Part shown: piece by piece, positions 52,337 through 60,849 of the stretch
Position numbering within the stretch: position 1 is the first letter of the stretch
How the letters are laid out: each line of letters starts with the position of its first letter
Source: Alphaproteobacteria bacterium
Lineage (GTDB): Bacteria; Pseudomonadota; Alphaproteobacteria; Caulobacterales; Maricaulaceae
NCBI GenBank assembly: GCA_024278855.1
Contig: JAJRSJ010000079.1
Span: 45,730 to 109,729, forward strand
DNA length: 64,000 nt
Direction of reading: 5' to 3'
The notes under the pieces: model-generated
The model's input: only the letters and a program-made list of their open reading frames with translations
Told to the model about the DNA's origin: nothing
Databases searched by the model: none
Position numbers and translations under genes: made by a program

Positions 52337-53022
52337 TGGCAAGGCCCAAACTTCCGCGTTCTAAGCTTCCCCGGCCAAAATTGACCCGCTCTCTCATTGC
52401 GGAGATTTTTGCACGCTGGCAGAAAATGGACCCGGAGCCGAAGACCGAGCTTAACTATCACAACCCCTATACTTTGGTGGTTGCCGTAGCCCTGTCGGCG
52501 CAGGCCACGGATGTGGGGGTCAATAAAGCCACCAAGGCTTTGTTTGAACGGGCCGATACGCCTCAAAAAATGCTGGAGATTGGTGAAGACCGGCTTCGGG
52601 ACTATATTAAAACCATCGGTCTTTATAAAACCAAAGCTAAAAATGTGATTGGCCTGTCCCAAAGGTTGGTGGATGTTTACGCGGGGCAAGTGCCAGATAA
52701 TCGGGACGATTTGGAAAGCTTGCCCGGTGTGGGCCGCAAAACGGCCAATGTGGTGCTGAATGTTGCTTTTGGACAGCCAACAATGGCGGTGGACACCCAT
52801 ATTTTTCGGGTTGGCAACCGCACTGGCATGGCGCCGGGTAAAAACCCGCTTCAAGTTGAGCTAAACTTGCTCAAAGTGATCCCCCAGGAATATGCCGTCC
52901 ATGCCCATCATTGGCTGATTTTGCATGGGCGCTATACCTGTAAAGCCCGCAAACCTATGTGCCAAAATTGTGTGATTGCGGATATTTGTAAATTTAAGGA
53001 TAAAACCAAACCTGCTGACTAG
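52336..53022 (+). CDS. nth: Endonuclease III
   Basis: DNA glycosylase/AP lyase for oxidised pyrimidines. The helix-hairpin-helix is LPGVGRKTANVVLNVAFG with catalytic Lys, the catalytic Asp is in VDTHIFRVGNRTG, and the iron-sulfur loop reads CKARKPMCQNCVIADIC (C-X6-C-X2-C-X5-C). Length 228. The first 16 residues repeat Lys-Leu-Pro-Arg, absent from most homologues. The stop TAG overlaps the terminus of the inverted-repeat element. Confidence 0.94.
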   Translation: MARPKLPRSKLPRPKLTRSLIAEIFARWQKMDPEPKTELNYHNPYTLVVAVALSAQATDVGVNKATKALFERADTPQKMLEIGEDRLRDYIKTIGLYKTKAKNVIGLSQRLVDVYAGQVPDNRDDLESLPGVGRKTANVVLNVAFGQPTMAVDTHIFRVGNRTGMAPGKNPLQVELNLLKVIPQEYAVHAHHWLILHGRYTCKARKPMCQNCVIADICKFKDKTKPAD

Positions 53023-53286
53023 AGCGTTCCTTGATAAATCATATTCAATTTGATGGGCCATATCTGTTCGTCTGGTGAGGCGCGTTCCGTAGGGCGATGC
53101 CATAGCATCGGGCAAGGGACGCAACGCAGCCAACGGGCAGATATGACCCACCGTAGGCTGATATTTCCCGTCCGCTGGACGTCGTTGAGCCCCGATTACG
53201 GCCAGTAAGGACGCTGCACGTGGCTCGCCTAGCCAACGAACGGGAAATATCAGTCAAATGGATATGATTTATCAAGGAACGCTCTA
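53020..53286. mobile_element. 267-bp MITE with 26-bp perfect inverted ends at TA
   Basis: The left end from CTAG at 53019 and the right end to CTAG at 53287 give exact inverted repeats of 26 bp (AGAGCGTTCCTTGATAAATC inside). The interior contains two further inverted pairs: GGGCCATATCTG near 53054 with CAGATATGACCC near 53140, and CTGATATTTCCCGTCCG near 53159 with CGAACGGGAAATATCAG near 53236. No coding region. It lies between convergent nth and a membrane-protein gene, and the TAG stops of both are at its two ends. TA flanking and GAGC ends suit IS630/Tc1-type or TA-targeting IS5-type elements, but no transposase is near. Confidence 0.85.
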
Positions 53287-54225
53287 GCCCCGTTCGTCGT
53301 AAATAAACAGGTCCATATTTTCGTAAACAAAACTGCACATACGGCTAGTTTTACTGCCGGTAATTTTTTCCATTTTGATACCGGTCTCGCGGATTTTTTC
53401 AAATGCGGCATAAGCATCAGGCACTAAAGCAATTATTGTGTATCTGGTTTCTTTTTCGTCGTGGCGAGCATGGTCTTTGGCAAAAAAGAACGGGTGGGTT
53501 TGCTTGGCATACTTTGCGTCCTTGGCCCGCGTGTGTAGATTGATCGACATGTCGCTTCCGTCTGAATAGCAGTCGCAGATATGCCCGCTATCCTGCCAGT
53601 TTTTGTCGGTTTGCTTGCGTAGACCAAGGGCATTTTCAAATATTATCCGCCCGGTTTTTCTGGCTGGGAGGGCATTTTCGCCAAAAACCAGGCCTTCAAA
53701 ATGCGCAGGATTGGGGCCGAGCGTCAGCTTAACCGTGGGCATGAACCCGGCCCGTTCATAGATAAGCTCGTCGCGTATCAAGCCCGGTGCATTTCTGTAA
53801 AACCGCTTGGTAAACCAGCCAATCAGCGCGATCCACAGGCCGATAATGCCAAAGAAAATGAAAAATTGATAGACCAGAAACGGCGGCTCAAACACACGTG
53901 ACTGCCCACTGATTTGCCAAATTCCGTGTATGGCAAGCTGTAGCAAACCAAAGGCAGGAATTGTTAAAACCAATACGGCGACCAAAGTCATTGTCACATA
54001 TTTAGCGCCGCGCGGTGCGTGGACTTTCGTATAAGCCCGCACATAGGCGTCTCGCGTCAATCGTAAATCCTGCATGTTTTCTGCGACACGGTAATCCCAA
54101 TCTGCGTAGGCATCCCGTTCTACACTGCGGGTCTGCAACCATGTACGCATGCCAAAAAATGCCGCCAGTCCGGCGACAATAACCAAGCCCCAGAAAAATG
54201 GGATGTCTGCAATAAGTTTTGTCAT
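53284..54225 (-). CDS. Unrecognised membrane protein
   Basis: I do not recognise this family. From ATG 54225 (after AGGTTAAC) it has 313 residues. Three hydrophobic helices are seen: residues 7-27 (IPFFWGLVIVAGLAAFFGM), about 75-100 (VTMTLVAVLVLTIPAFGLLQ) and about 115-140 (YQFFIFFGIIGLWIALIGWF). The C-terminal half is soluble, with many Lys/Asp residues and segments like KFETRYTIIALVPDAYAAF. It ends at the terminus of the MITE. Positioned downstream of rpsA, where related genomes often have ihfB (from memory). Could act in envelope homeostasis; nothing more can be said. Confidence 0.7.
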   Translation of the reverse strand: MTKLIADIPFFWGLVIVAGLAAFFGMRTWLQTRSVERDAYADWDYRVAENMQDLRLTRDAYVRAYTKVHAPRGAKYVTMTLVAVLVLTIPAFGLLQLAIHGIWQISGQSRVFEPPFLVYQFFIFFGIIGLWIALIGWFTKRFYRNAPGLIRDELIYERAGFMPTVKLTLGPNPAHFEGLVFGENALPARKTGRIIFENALGLRKQTDKNWQDSGHICDCYSDGSDMSINLHTRAKDAKYAKQTHPFFFAKDHARHDEKETRYTIIALVPDAYAAFEKIRETGIKMEKITGSKTSRMCSFVYENMDLFIYDERG

Positions 54226-54294
54226 TGTTAACCTGTTAGTTTGTAACGTAATGCTTTTCAAGTGCCCTGTTAGGAAAATTTGCCATTACATATG

Positions 54295-54322
54295 AAAAAA
54301 CCCGCGCCGAGGCGCGGGTTTT
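54295..54322. terminator. Terminator of rpsA
   Basis: AAAACCCGCGCC and GGCGCGGGTTTT form a 12-bp stem with a 2-nt centre (54297-54322), with A/T runs on both sides, so it can work in both directions. It lies about 45 nt after the rpsA stop. Confidence 0.88.
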
Positions 54323-54367
54323 ACAAAAGGCAGGCTTCGCACTCAAAAAAGAGTGTAAGTTTAAACT

Positions 54368-56074
54368 TTAGTCTTTGTCGGTCTTGAGAGCCGCACCCAA
54401 AATATCGCCCAGCGAAGCACCGGAATCGGTAGAGCCGTATTGCGCCACGGCTTCTTTTTCGTCTGCGATTTCCAATGCTTTGATCGACAAGCTGACCTGA
54501 CCGGTTTTGCGGTCGGTTTTTAGCACGCGGGCATCAACCTTATCGCCAACAGCGAAACGTTCCGGGCGTTGCTCGGAGCGTTCACGCGACAAGTCGTTTT
54601 TACGAATAAAGGCCGTTGTTTCGGCACCCTCTTCGCCAAATTTGACCTCGATACCGCCCCGGTTCACTTCGGTAACGGTGCAAGTGACGGTTTTACCGCG
54701 CGCAGCGGCGGGGCCGACACCTGTATCTTTGGTCAATTGCTTGACACCCAAGCTGATGCGTTCTTTCTCGATGTCAACTTCGAGAATTTTTGCCTCGACC
54801 ATATCGCCTTTGGTGTAATCACCCAAAGCGTCTTCGCCGGACTTGTCCCAAGACAAATCAGACAAATGGGCCATGCCGTCAATTTCGCCGTCCAAACCAA
54901 TGAACAGTCCAAATTCGGTAATTGAGCGAACTTCGCCGTTAATGACAGTGCCAACAGGGAAGCGTTCAGCAAAACTGTCCCAAGGGTTGTCTTGCAATTG
55001 TTTCATACCCAATGAAATGCGGCGTTTTTCCTGATCGACTTCCAAAACCACAACATCGACCTGTTGGGAGGTAGATACGATTTTACCTGGATGGATGTTT
55101 TTCTTTGTCCAGCTCATTTCAGAAACATGAACAAGGCCTTCAACACCGTCTTCCAATTCGATAAATGCACCGTAATCGGCAATATTGGAAACAGTACCTG
55201 TCAGCTTGGTGCCGTCCGGGTAGCGGGCAACAGCGGACATCCAAGGGTCTTCAGACAATTGCTTGATGCCGAGGCTGATGCGCTGGGTTTCTGAGTTAAT
55301 GCGGATCAATTTGACTTTGATCGTGTCGCCAACAGCCAAAATCTGGCTTGGATGGCTGATACGGCTCCAGGACATGTCTGTAACATGCAACAGACCGTCA
55401 ATACCGCCGAGGTCAACGAACGCACCATAATCGGTGATATTTTTGACAATACCCTCGCGCTCTTCGCCCTCTTTGAGGCTTTCAATCAATTCAGCCCGTT
55501 GTTCGGCCCGGCTTTCTTCCAGAATGGCGCGGCGCGACACAACGATATTGGTGCGCGGGCGATCCATTTTAAGCAGCATAAAGGGCTGTACCTGATCCAT
55601 CAAAGGCCCGATATCGCGCACGGGGCGGATATCAACCTGAGACCCTGGCAAAAATGCGTTCACACCACCAAGATCAACGGTAAACCCGCCTTTAACGCGG
55701 CCAACAATAGCACCTTGTACGGGCTTTTTAGCTTCATAATCTTTGACCAATTTCAGCCAGCTTTCCTCGCGGCGCGCTTTGTCTCGTGACAATACGGCAT
55801 CTCCGAGCGCGTTTTCGATACGCTCAAGGAAAATTTCTACTTCGTCGCCAACTTTTACCGGATCTTCGTTTCCGGGTTCGTAAAATTCGCGTAATGGGAT
55901 GCGGCCTTCGGTTTTCAGGCCCACATCTACAATCACGATATCTTTTTCAATACCTGTACTTGTACCCGTGACGACACCGCCCTCTTTCATGTTGTTGGTC
56001 TCCAAAGAGGCCTCTAGCATGGCGGCAAAATCGTCTGTTGTGGGGTTGAGGGATTCTATTTGAGCTGCGCTCAT
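54368..56074 (-). CDS. rpsA: 30S ribosomal protein S1
   Basis: mRNA-binding ribosomal protein of 568 residues with six S1 (OB-fold) domains. Typical repeats: VKGGFTVDLGGVNAFLPGSQVD, GIVKNITDYGAFVDLGGIDGLLHVTDMSW, GTVSNIADYGAFIELEDGVEGLVHVSEMSW, GEVRSITEFGLFIGLDGEIDGMAHLSDLSW. Starts at ATG 56074; the N-terminus has the acidic ENFAAMLE-like segment that binds ribosomal protein S2 in other species. Upstream lies cmk, in the usual rpsA-cmk-aroA order. Confidence 0.97.
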   Translation of the reverse strand: MSAAQIESLNPTTDDFAAMLEASLETNNMKEGGVVTGTSTGIEKDIVIVDVGLKTEGRIPLREFYEPGNEDPVKVGDEVEIFLERIENALGDAVLSRDKARREESWLKLVKDYEAKKPVQGAIVGRVKGGFTVDLGGVNAFLPGSQVDIRPVRDIGPLMDQVQPFMLLKMDRPRTNIVVSRRAILEESRAEQRAELIESLKEGEEREGIVKNITDYGAFVDLGGIDGLLHVTDMSWSRISHPSQILAVGDTIKVKLIRINSETQRISLGIKQLSEDPWMSAVARYPDGTKLTGTVSNIADYGAFIELEDGVEGLVHVSEMSWTKKNIHPGKIVSTSQQVDVVVLEVDQEKRRISLGMKQLQDNPWDSFAERFPVGTVINGEVRSITEFGLFIGLDGEIDGMAHLSDLSWDKSGEDALGDYTKGDMVEAKILEVDIEKERISLGVKQLTKDTGVGPAAARGKTVTCTVTEVNRGGIEVKFGEEGAETTAFIRKNDLSRERSEQRPERFAVGDKVDARVLKTDRKTGQVSLSIKALEIADEKEAVAQYGSTDSGASLGDILGAALKTDKD

Positions 56075-56201
56075 AATTCGTCTCTATTTTAGTCGTGCCA
56101 ATCGGTTATAATTTTGCTCGGCCTAACTCGGCTTTGCTTGCACCAACGGTCTGGCCCGGCCAATCCGGGCGTGTTTATGTTCAAAAAGCCTAGTCAAAAA
56201 C

Positions 56202-56861
56202 TTAAGATAGCTTCAAAACAGCCAATATCAAAGTTTTGGCTTGCAAGAACGCCGCGTCTATAGACAAGTTTGTCGTATCAAGCAAGTGCGCATTTGCAGC
56301 TGGTTTTAGGGGGGCTTGCTCCCGGCTTTGGTCGCGCAGGTCACGCTCAACCAAATCCGCCAAAACCTGGGCCAGACTAATGTCTTCGCCGTAGGATAAG
56401 AGCTCTTTATGGCGTCTTTGCGCCCGCACCTCCGGTTTGGCATCTATATAGAGTTTTACATCAGCATTTGGACAGATAACCGTACCTATGTCGCGGCCGT
56501 CCAGAACGGCTCCGGCGATTTTTTTTGGGGGGTTGCGGGCAAATTCAACTTGATAAGCCTTCAAAGCAACCCGGACTTGCGTGTGGACGGCCACTTTTGA
56601 CGCCGCCGCACCAACTCTACCGCTTTTTAGTTTCGGGTGTTCAAGTTCTTCTGGCTCAATAAGCATTGCCAATTTTGCCAATTGAGGCCCGTTGGTTAAA
56701 TCGGTTTTGGCCGCTAGCGCCCGCGCCGCAACCGCGCGGTATAATTTACCCGTGTCCAGATAGGCATAGCCAAAATGCGTGGCCAGTTTTTTGGCCAAAG
56801 TCCCCTTGCCCGAAGCAAAGGTGCCGTCAATTGCAATAACCGGTTTTTGGCTGTGCTTCAT
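56202..56861 (-). CDS. cmk: Cytidylate kinase
   Basis: P-loop kinase phosphorylating CMP and dCMP. Walker A is IDGTFASGKGTLAKKLA; LDTGKLYRAVA and LDGRDIGTVICPNADVKLYIDA follow; RYGED-like segment LSYGEDISLAQVLADLVERDLRDQSREQAPLKPA holds the lid. Length 219. The start overlaps the aroA stop by 4 nt; rpsA lies 128 nt downstream. Confidence 0.95.
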   Translation of the reverse strand: MKHSQKPVIAIDGTFASGKGTLAKKLATHFGYAYLDTGKLYRAVAARALAAKTDLTNGPQLAKLAMLIEPEELEHPKLKSGRVGAAASKVAVHTQVRVALKAYQVEFARNPPKKIAGAVLDGRDIGTVICPNADVKLYIDAKPEVRAQRRHKELLSYGEDISLAQVLADLVERDLRDQSREQAPLKPAANAHLLDTTNLSIDAAFLQAKTLILAVLKLS

Positions 56862-58177
56862 GACATTTCCATGGGAGCGCCAATGGCGGCCATCAGCGCG
56901 GAAAACGCAGGGAAACTGGTGGCGATCATAGAGCTGTCATCAATGGACACTGGTTTTTTTGCGGCCAACCCTAAAATCAGCGCACTCATGGCCAGGCGGT
57001 GATCATGGTGGGTTTTAACCCTTGCCCCGCCAGTAACAGGCCCGCCGGTGACAATTAACGTCTCCCCTTCAATACTGGCATCAACGCCGTTGGCAATGAG
57101 CAGTGCATGGGTTCCTGCCAAACGGTCACTTTCTTTTACCCGCAATTCGCCCAAGCCGTGCATGTGGGTTTGTCCTTGGGCCGTTGCGGCAATCACTGCC
57201 AGTATAGGATATTCGTCCACCATGGAGGGTACCCGGTCTGGGGATACCGTGACCCCGCGTAATTTACTGTAGCGGATGTGCAAATCAGCTATGGTTTCTC
57301 CGCCAGAGCGCCGGAAGTTATCAGCGCGGATAAAGGCGCCCATATCTGATAAAACTGCAAATAAACCCGTCCGGGTTTCGTTCATCATGACATTTTCAAC
57401 AATAATGTCAGAGCCAGGCACGACCAAAGCCGCCGCAATTAAAAATGCTGCTGAAGAGGGATCGCCCGGCACATTGATATTTGCGGCTTTTAGCGTGGCC
57501 GGGCCGTGCAGGGTTACAACTTGACCTTTATCTTTGGGCGTGCGGGTAAGGTTTAGCCCAAATGCGCTGAGCATGTTTTCCGTATGGTCCCGGGTCAGGT
57601 GGGTCTCGGTTAATTCTGTTATACCGCATGTGTTAAGGCCCGCCAAAATAACCGCTGATTTGACTTGGGCGGATGCGTGGGGCGGGGTAAATTTCACTGG
57701 CGTTAATGCGCCGCCTTTGGTTTGGGTTATGGGGAGTTTATCATCCGTGCTGTTAAATTTTGCCCCCATTTGCTCTAAAGGTCTTAGCACCCGGCCCATA
57801 GGCCGCGCTGATAAGCTAGCATCACCCAAATACGAGACTTGAATGTCAAACCCGGCTGCCGCCCCCATAATGAGCCGCGCACCCGTACCGGCATTGCCAA
57901 AATCTATGGGCGTTTTGGGCGAGCGCCACCCGGCACGTCCCACCCCCTCCACTTGCCACTGGCCCGTGGCAATCTGTTTTACCTTGGCCCCAAATGCTTC
58001 CACAGCCTTTGCCGTGTGTAAAATGTCGTCGCCTTCCAACAGGCCTGTAATATTTGTGACGCCCTCGGCCAAAGCCCCCAAGATCAAAGCCCGGTGGGAT
58101 ATGGATTTATCCCCCGGCGTAGATACGCGCCCTTTGAGGCTTTTTGGCGGTGTTTTAGACATCATTACTGAATTCAT
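56858..58177 (-). CDS. aroA: 3-phosphoshikimate 1-carboxyvinyltransferase
   Basis: EPSP synthase of the shikimate pathway. GDKSISHRALILGALAEG, FGNAGTGARLIMGAAAG, RVLRPLEQMGA and ELRVKESDRL (with catalytic residues) are conserved, as is KTHHDHRLAMSALILGLAA. Length 439. ATG 58177 gives MNSVMMSKTPPKSLKG; ATG at codon 5 or 6 is an alternative. Divergent from the FYDLN protein gene, first in the aroA-cmk-rpsA block. Confidence 0.96.
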   Translation of the reverse strand: MNSVMMSKTPPKSLKGRVSTPGDKSISHRALILGALAEGVTNITGLLEGDDILHTAKAVEAFGAKVKQIATGQWQVEGVGRAGWRSPKTPIDFGNAGTGARLIMGAAAGFDIQVSYLGDASLSARPMGRVLRPLEQMGAKFNSTDDKLPITQTKGGALTPVKFTPPHASAQVKSAVILAGLNTCGITELTETHLTRDHTENMLSAFGLNLTRTPKDKGQVVTLHGPATLKAANINVPGDPSSAAFLIAAALVVPGSDIIVENVMMNETRTGLFAVLSDMGAFIRADNFRRSGGETIADLHIRYSKLRGVTVSPDRVPSMVDEYPILAVIAATAQGQTHMHGLGELRVKESDRLAGTHALLIANGVDASIEGETLIVTGGPVTGGARVKTHHDHRLAMSALILGLAAKKPVSIDDSSMIATSFPAFSALMAAIGAPMEMS

Positions 58178-58300
58178 GAGATATACCGGTTGACTTGCAA
58201 AATTTGGACGCTAATCAAGCGCATATATGGTGAAGCAAGATTTGTAAACGCGCTTTACCCAAACGCAAGGCTTGATAGAAATTATTTAGGGAAACAAAAC

Positions 58301-58786
58301 GTGGCAAAACCTAATCAGAAGCACAATCTGGGCGAAAAGCAATTATGCCCTGAATGCGAAAAGAAATTTTATGACCTGGGCAATAACCCGGCTGTGTGCC
58401 CCTATTGCTCAGCCAGTTTTGACCCTGCGGCTTTCGCAGCCGTAGCCACACTTGCACCCAAACCAGTCAAACCTGCCACTGCGACAAAAACTGCTGATGA
58501 TGATAAAGAGGTAGACGAAGACGAGATTGACGAAGAAGACATTGATCAGGACGAGGCTGCGGCGAAAGAACTGGAACTTGACGGTGATGCCAGCTTTGGT
58601 GGTAGCGGCGGTGATGACGACGACGACGATACTGGACACGCTTCGCCCGATATGGACGGCTTCTCCACTGACGATGATGAGGACGCCGCGCTTGAAAACG
58701 ACGAAGACGAGCAAGATGTGTTGCCGCCAACTGGTGATAATGAAGATGATGACGCCGAGGACGATACAGAAGAAGACGATGATTAG
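58301..58786 (+). CDS. FYDLN acid-type zinc-ribbon protein (TIGR02300)
   Basis: GTG 58301 gives VAKPNQKHNLGEKQLCPECEKKFYDLGNNPAVCPYC, a CxxC...CxxC zinc ribbon around the diagnostic FYDL motif. The rest (about residues 65-161) is a disordered tail dominated by Asp and Glu (for example DDKEVDEDEIDEEDIDQDE), giving a very acidic protein. The family is restricted to Alphaproteobacteria, and its function is unknown. Frames starting further upstream (from 58190) have no homology-like content. It sits between aroA and tRNA-Ala as in related genomes. Confidence 0.85.
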   Translation: MAKPNQKHNLGEKQLCPECEKKFYDLGNNPAVCPYCSASFDPAAFAAVATLAPKPVKPATATKTADDDKEVDEDEIDEEDIDQDEAAAKELELDGDASFGGSGGDDDDDDTGHASPDMDGFSTDDDEDAALENDEDEQDVLPPTGDNEDDDAEDDTEEDDD

Positions 58787-58837
58787 GATTTGCTTTATTG
58801 GCAGCCAAATTATAGTTTAACCAACCAATACCCATAA

Positions 58838-59190
<353 letters not shown>

Positions 59191-60717
59191 CTAGCGTCTA
59201 CGTTGGCGGGCGGGGGTTCGGCTTTGTGCCGGTGCGCGGGACAGGGCGGCGGCCTGTGCTTGCCGGGTTGGTCTTTGTTGGGGATAGGCTCCATTGGGAC
59301 TATATCCGTTTTGGGCTTGCACCCCAAGGGTACTTTTTCGCTTACGCTCAGGGCGGGCGGCTTGTCTTGGTTGTGGCTGATTTTGATATTGGCCCTGATG
59401 ATATTGGTTTTGGTACTGGTTTTGGTATTGGTTTTGGGCGCGGGCGGCCAATTGCTGGCGCTGTTGCTGGGCGATGACGGCTTTAGGCGTATTTAATTGC
59501 GCAAGTCGGCCCAGAACATTTTGCGGTGCTGGATTTTGTCCCAATTGTAATTGCCGCGCATAATTTTGTTGCCCGTTGGGCGGCATCGGTCTGGCTATTG
59601 CTAGGGTAGGATTGCCGGTTTGCCTGACCCCGTTTTGTTGAAGCCTAATATCGCTGATCGGGTTTAATTTAGCAGCAGGTGCAGGCGCGGCAGGACGGTT
59701 AGTCTGTACCGGCCCGGCTTGATATTGTGGCTGATATTGCGGCTGATGTTTGGGCTGAGATTGGGTTTGATAACCGGAATACCCTGTGCGTCCTGCCAAT
59801 ACGGCCGGGCGCGTTGGTGTGGGATTACGCCGGCTTTGCGGTCTCGATATTGGCACTTGTCTGGATACAGGAACATGTCTGGATACAGGAACAGGGCTAG
59901 GCGCGGTTTGCGCACCGGCCAATGGTGTTGAGGAACTGCGCAATTGGCGGATATAGGACATATTATTTTTGGCCGCTTCTTTATCCAAATCACGGGCGGC
60001 CCATGTTTCGGCTTCTTGGAACTTGTTTTGCAGGCCTAGAACCAAAGACAGGTTTTGGCGGACACTGGGGCTGGCACCGGGCATTGTTGCTGCACGGCGC
60101 AACCAGATTTCTGCGGTTCTTGGGTCACCTTCCAAGGCATAGGAAAGACCAACATTGCCAATAATGCCCGGATCGTTCGGGGCCAGGGACAGAGCTTTGG
60201 AATAATGTTGGCGCGCTTGGGCGAATTGTTCAAACTGATCCAGTACCGCACCCTTTAACGACCATAAACGGGCAATATTTGGCCGTTCCGTAAGGGCGTT
60301 ATCAAGGAGGGGCAGGGCCTGTTTTGGGTTGTTGGTGGCGATATATGCGGCGGCTAATTCTGCCATGAGATCAACATTACGCGGATATAAAGCTCTGGTT
60401 GTTTGGACGACCTCTATGGATTTATGGGGGTTGCCAAGGCGGCGCAGCGTACTGGCCAAATTAATAGCTGCTTCAAGATCAGCCGGGTTGAGATCATATT
60501 CTTTTGACCAAAACGCCGCTTGCGCAAATAAATCCTGGGTCAGGATTGCGGCCCGTTCATTGGCCGAACGCGGTGTGAAATTGGCTGTGCTTAAATCGCT
60601 CACCGCCTGTTTTTCTATGGGCGAATATCCGCCCGGCAGGCTAGCAAGGCTGCATCCGCCTAAAACTATAAATCCAACACTGGGTAACAGGGTTTTTACA
60701 ATGTTTAATTTACCCAT
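59191..60717 (-). CDS. TadD-like TPR lipoprotein with low-complexity tail
   Basis: ATG 60717 follows GGAGG and gives MGKLNIVKTLLPSVGFIVLGGCSL, a signal peptide with lipobox LGGC. Residues about 75-230 hold four to five TPR-like repeats (ATLRRLGNPHKSIEVVQTTRALYPRN; LIGNVGLSYALEGDPRTAEIWLRRAATMPGA), as in TadD, a lipoprotein of the Tad pilus secretion system. From about residue 265 the sequence is Gln/Pro/Asn/Tyr-rich (PVSRHVPVSRQVP; QNQYQNQYQNQY), encoded by 12-15-bp tandem repeats. 508 residues, about twice a usual TadD. No other tad gene is adjacent. Confidence 0.72.
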   Translation of the reverse strand: MGKLNIVKTLLPSVGFIVLGGCSLASLPGGYSPIEKQAVSDLSTANFTPRSANERAAILTQDLFAQAAFWSKEYDLNPADLEAAINLASTLRRLGNPHKSIEVVQTTRALYPRNVDLMAELAAAYIATNNPKQALPLLDNALTERPNIARLWSLKGAVLDQFEQFAQARQHYSKALSLAPNDPGIIGNVGLSYALEGDPRTAEIWLRRAATMPGASPSVRQNLSLVLGLQNKFQEAETWAARDLDKEAAKNNMSYIRQLRSSSTPLAGAQTAPSPVPVSRHVPVSRQVPISRPQSRRNPTPTRPAVLAGRTGYSGYQTQSQPKHQPQYQPQYQAGPVQTNRPAAPAPAAKLNPISDIRLQQNGVRQTGNPTLAIARPMPPNGQQNYARQLQLGQNPAPQNVLGRLAQLNTPKAVIAQQQRQQLAARAQNQYQNQYQNQYHQGQYQNQPQPRQAARPERKRKSTLGVQAQNGYSPNGAYPQQRPTRQAQAAALSRAPAQSRTPARQRRR

Positions 60718-60849
60718 AAGAGCCTCCAAAAGTTCACACGTGAGATATTTGGCTAAGTTTTGTTGCACCGCGTCAAGATTTGGTTAACAAATGTAAAAGA
60801 ACTCGGTTAATTCGTTAATTTTTTCCTGCGCTGATCTTTTGGAGCCGCC

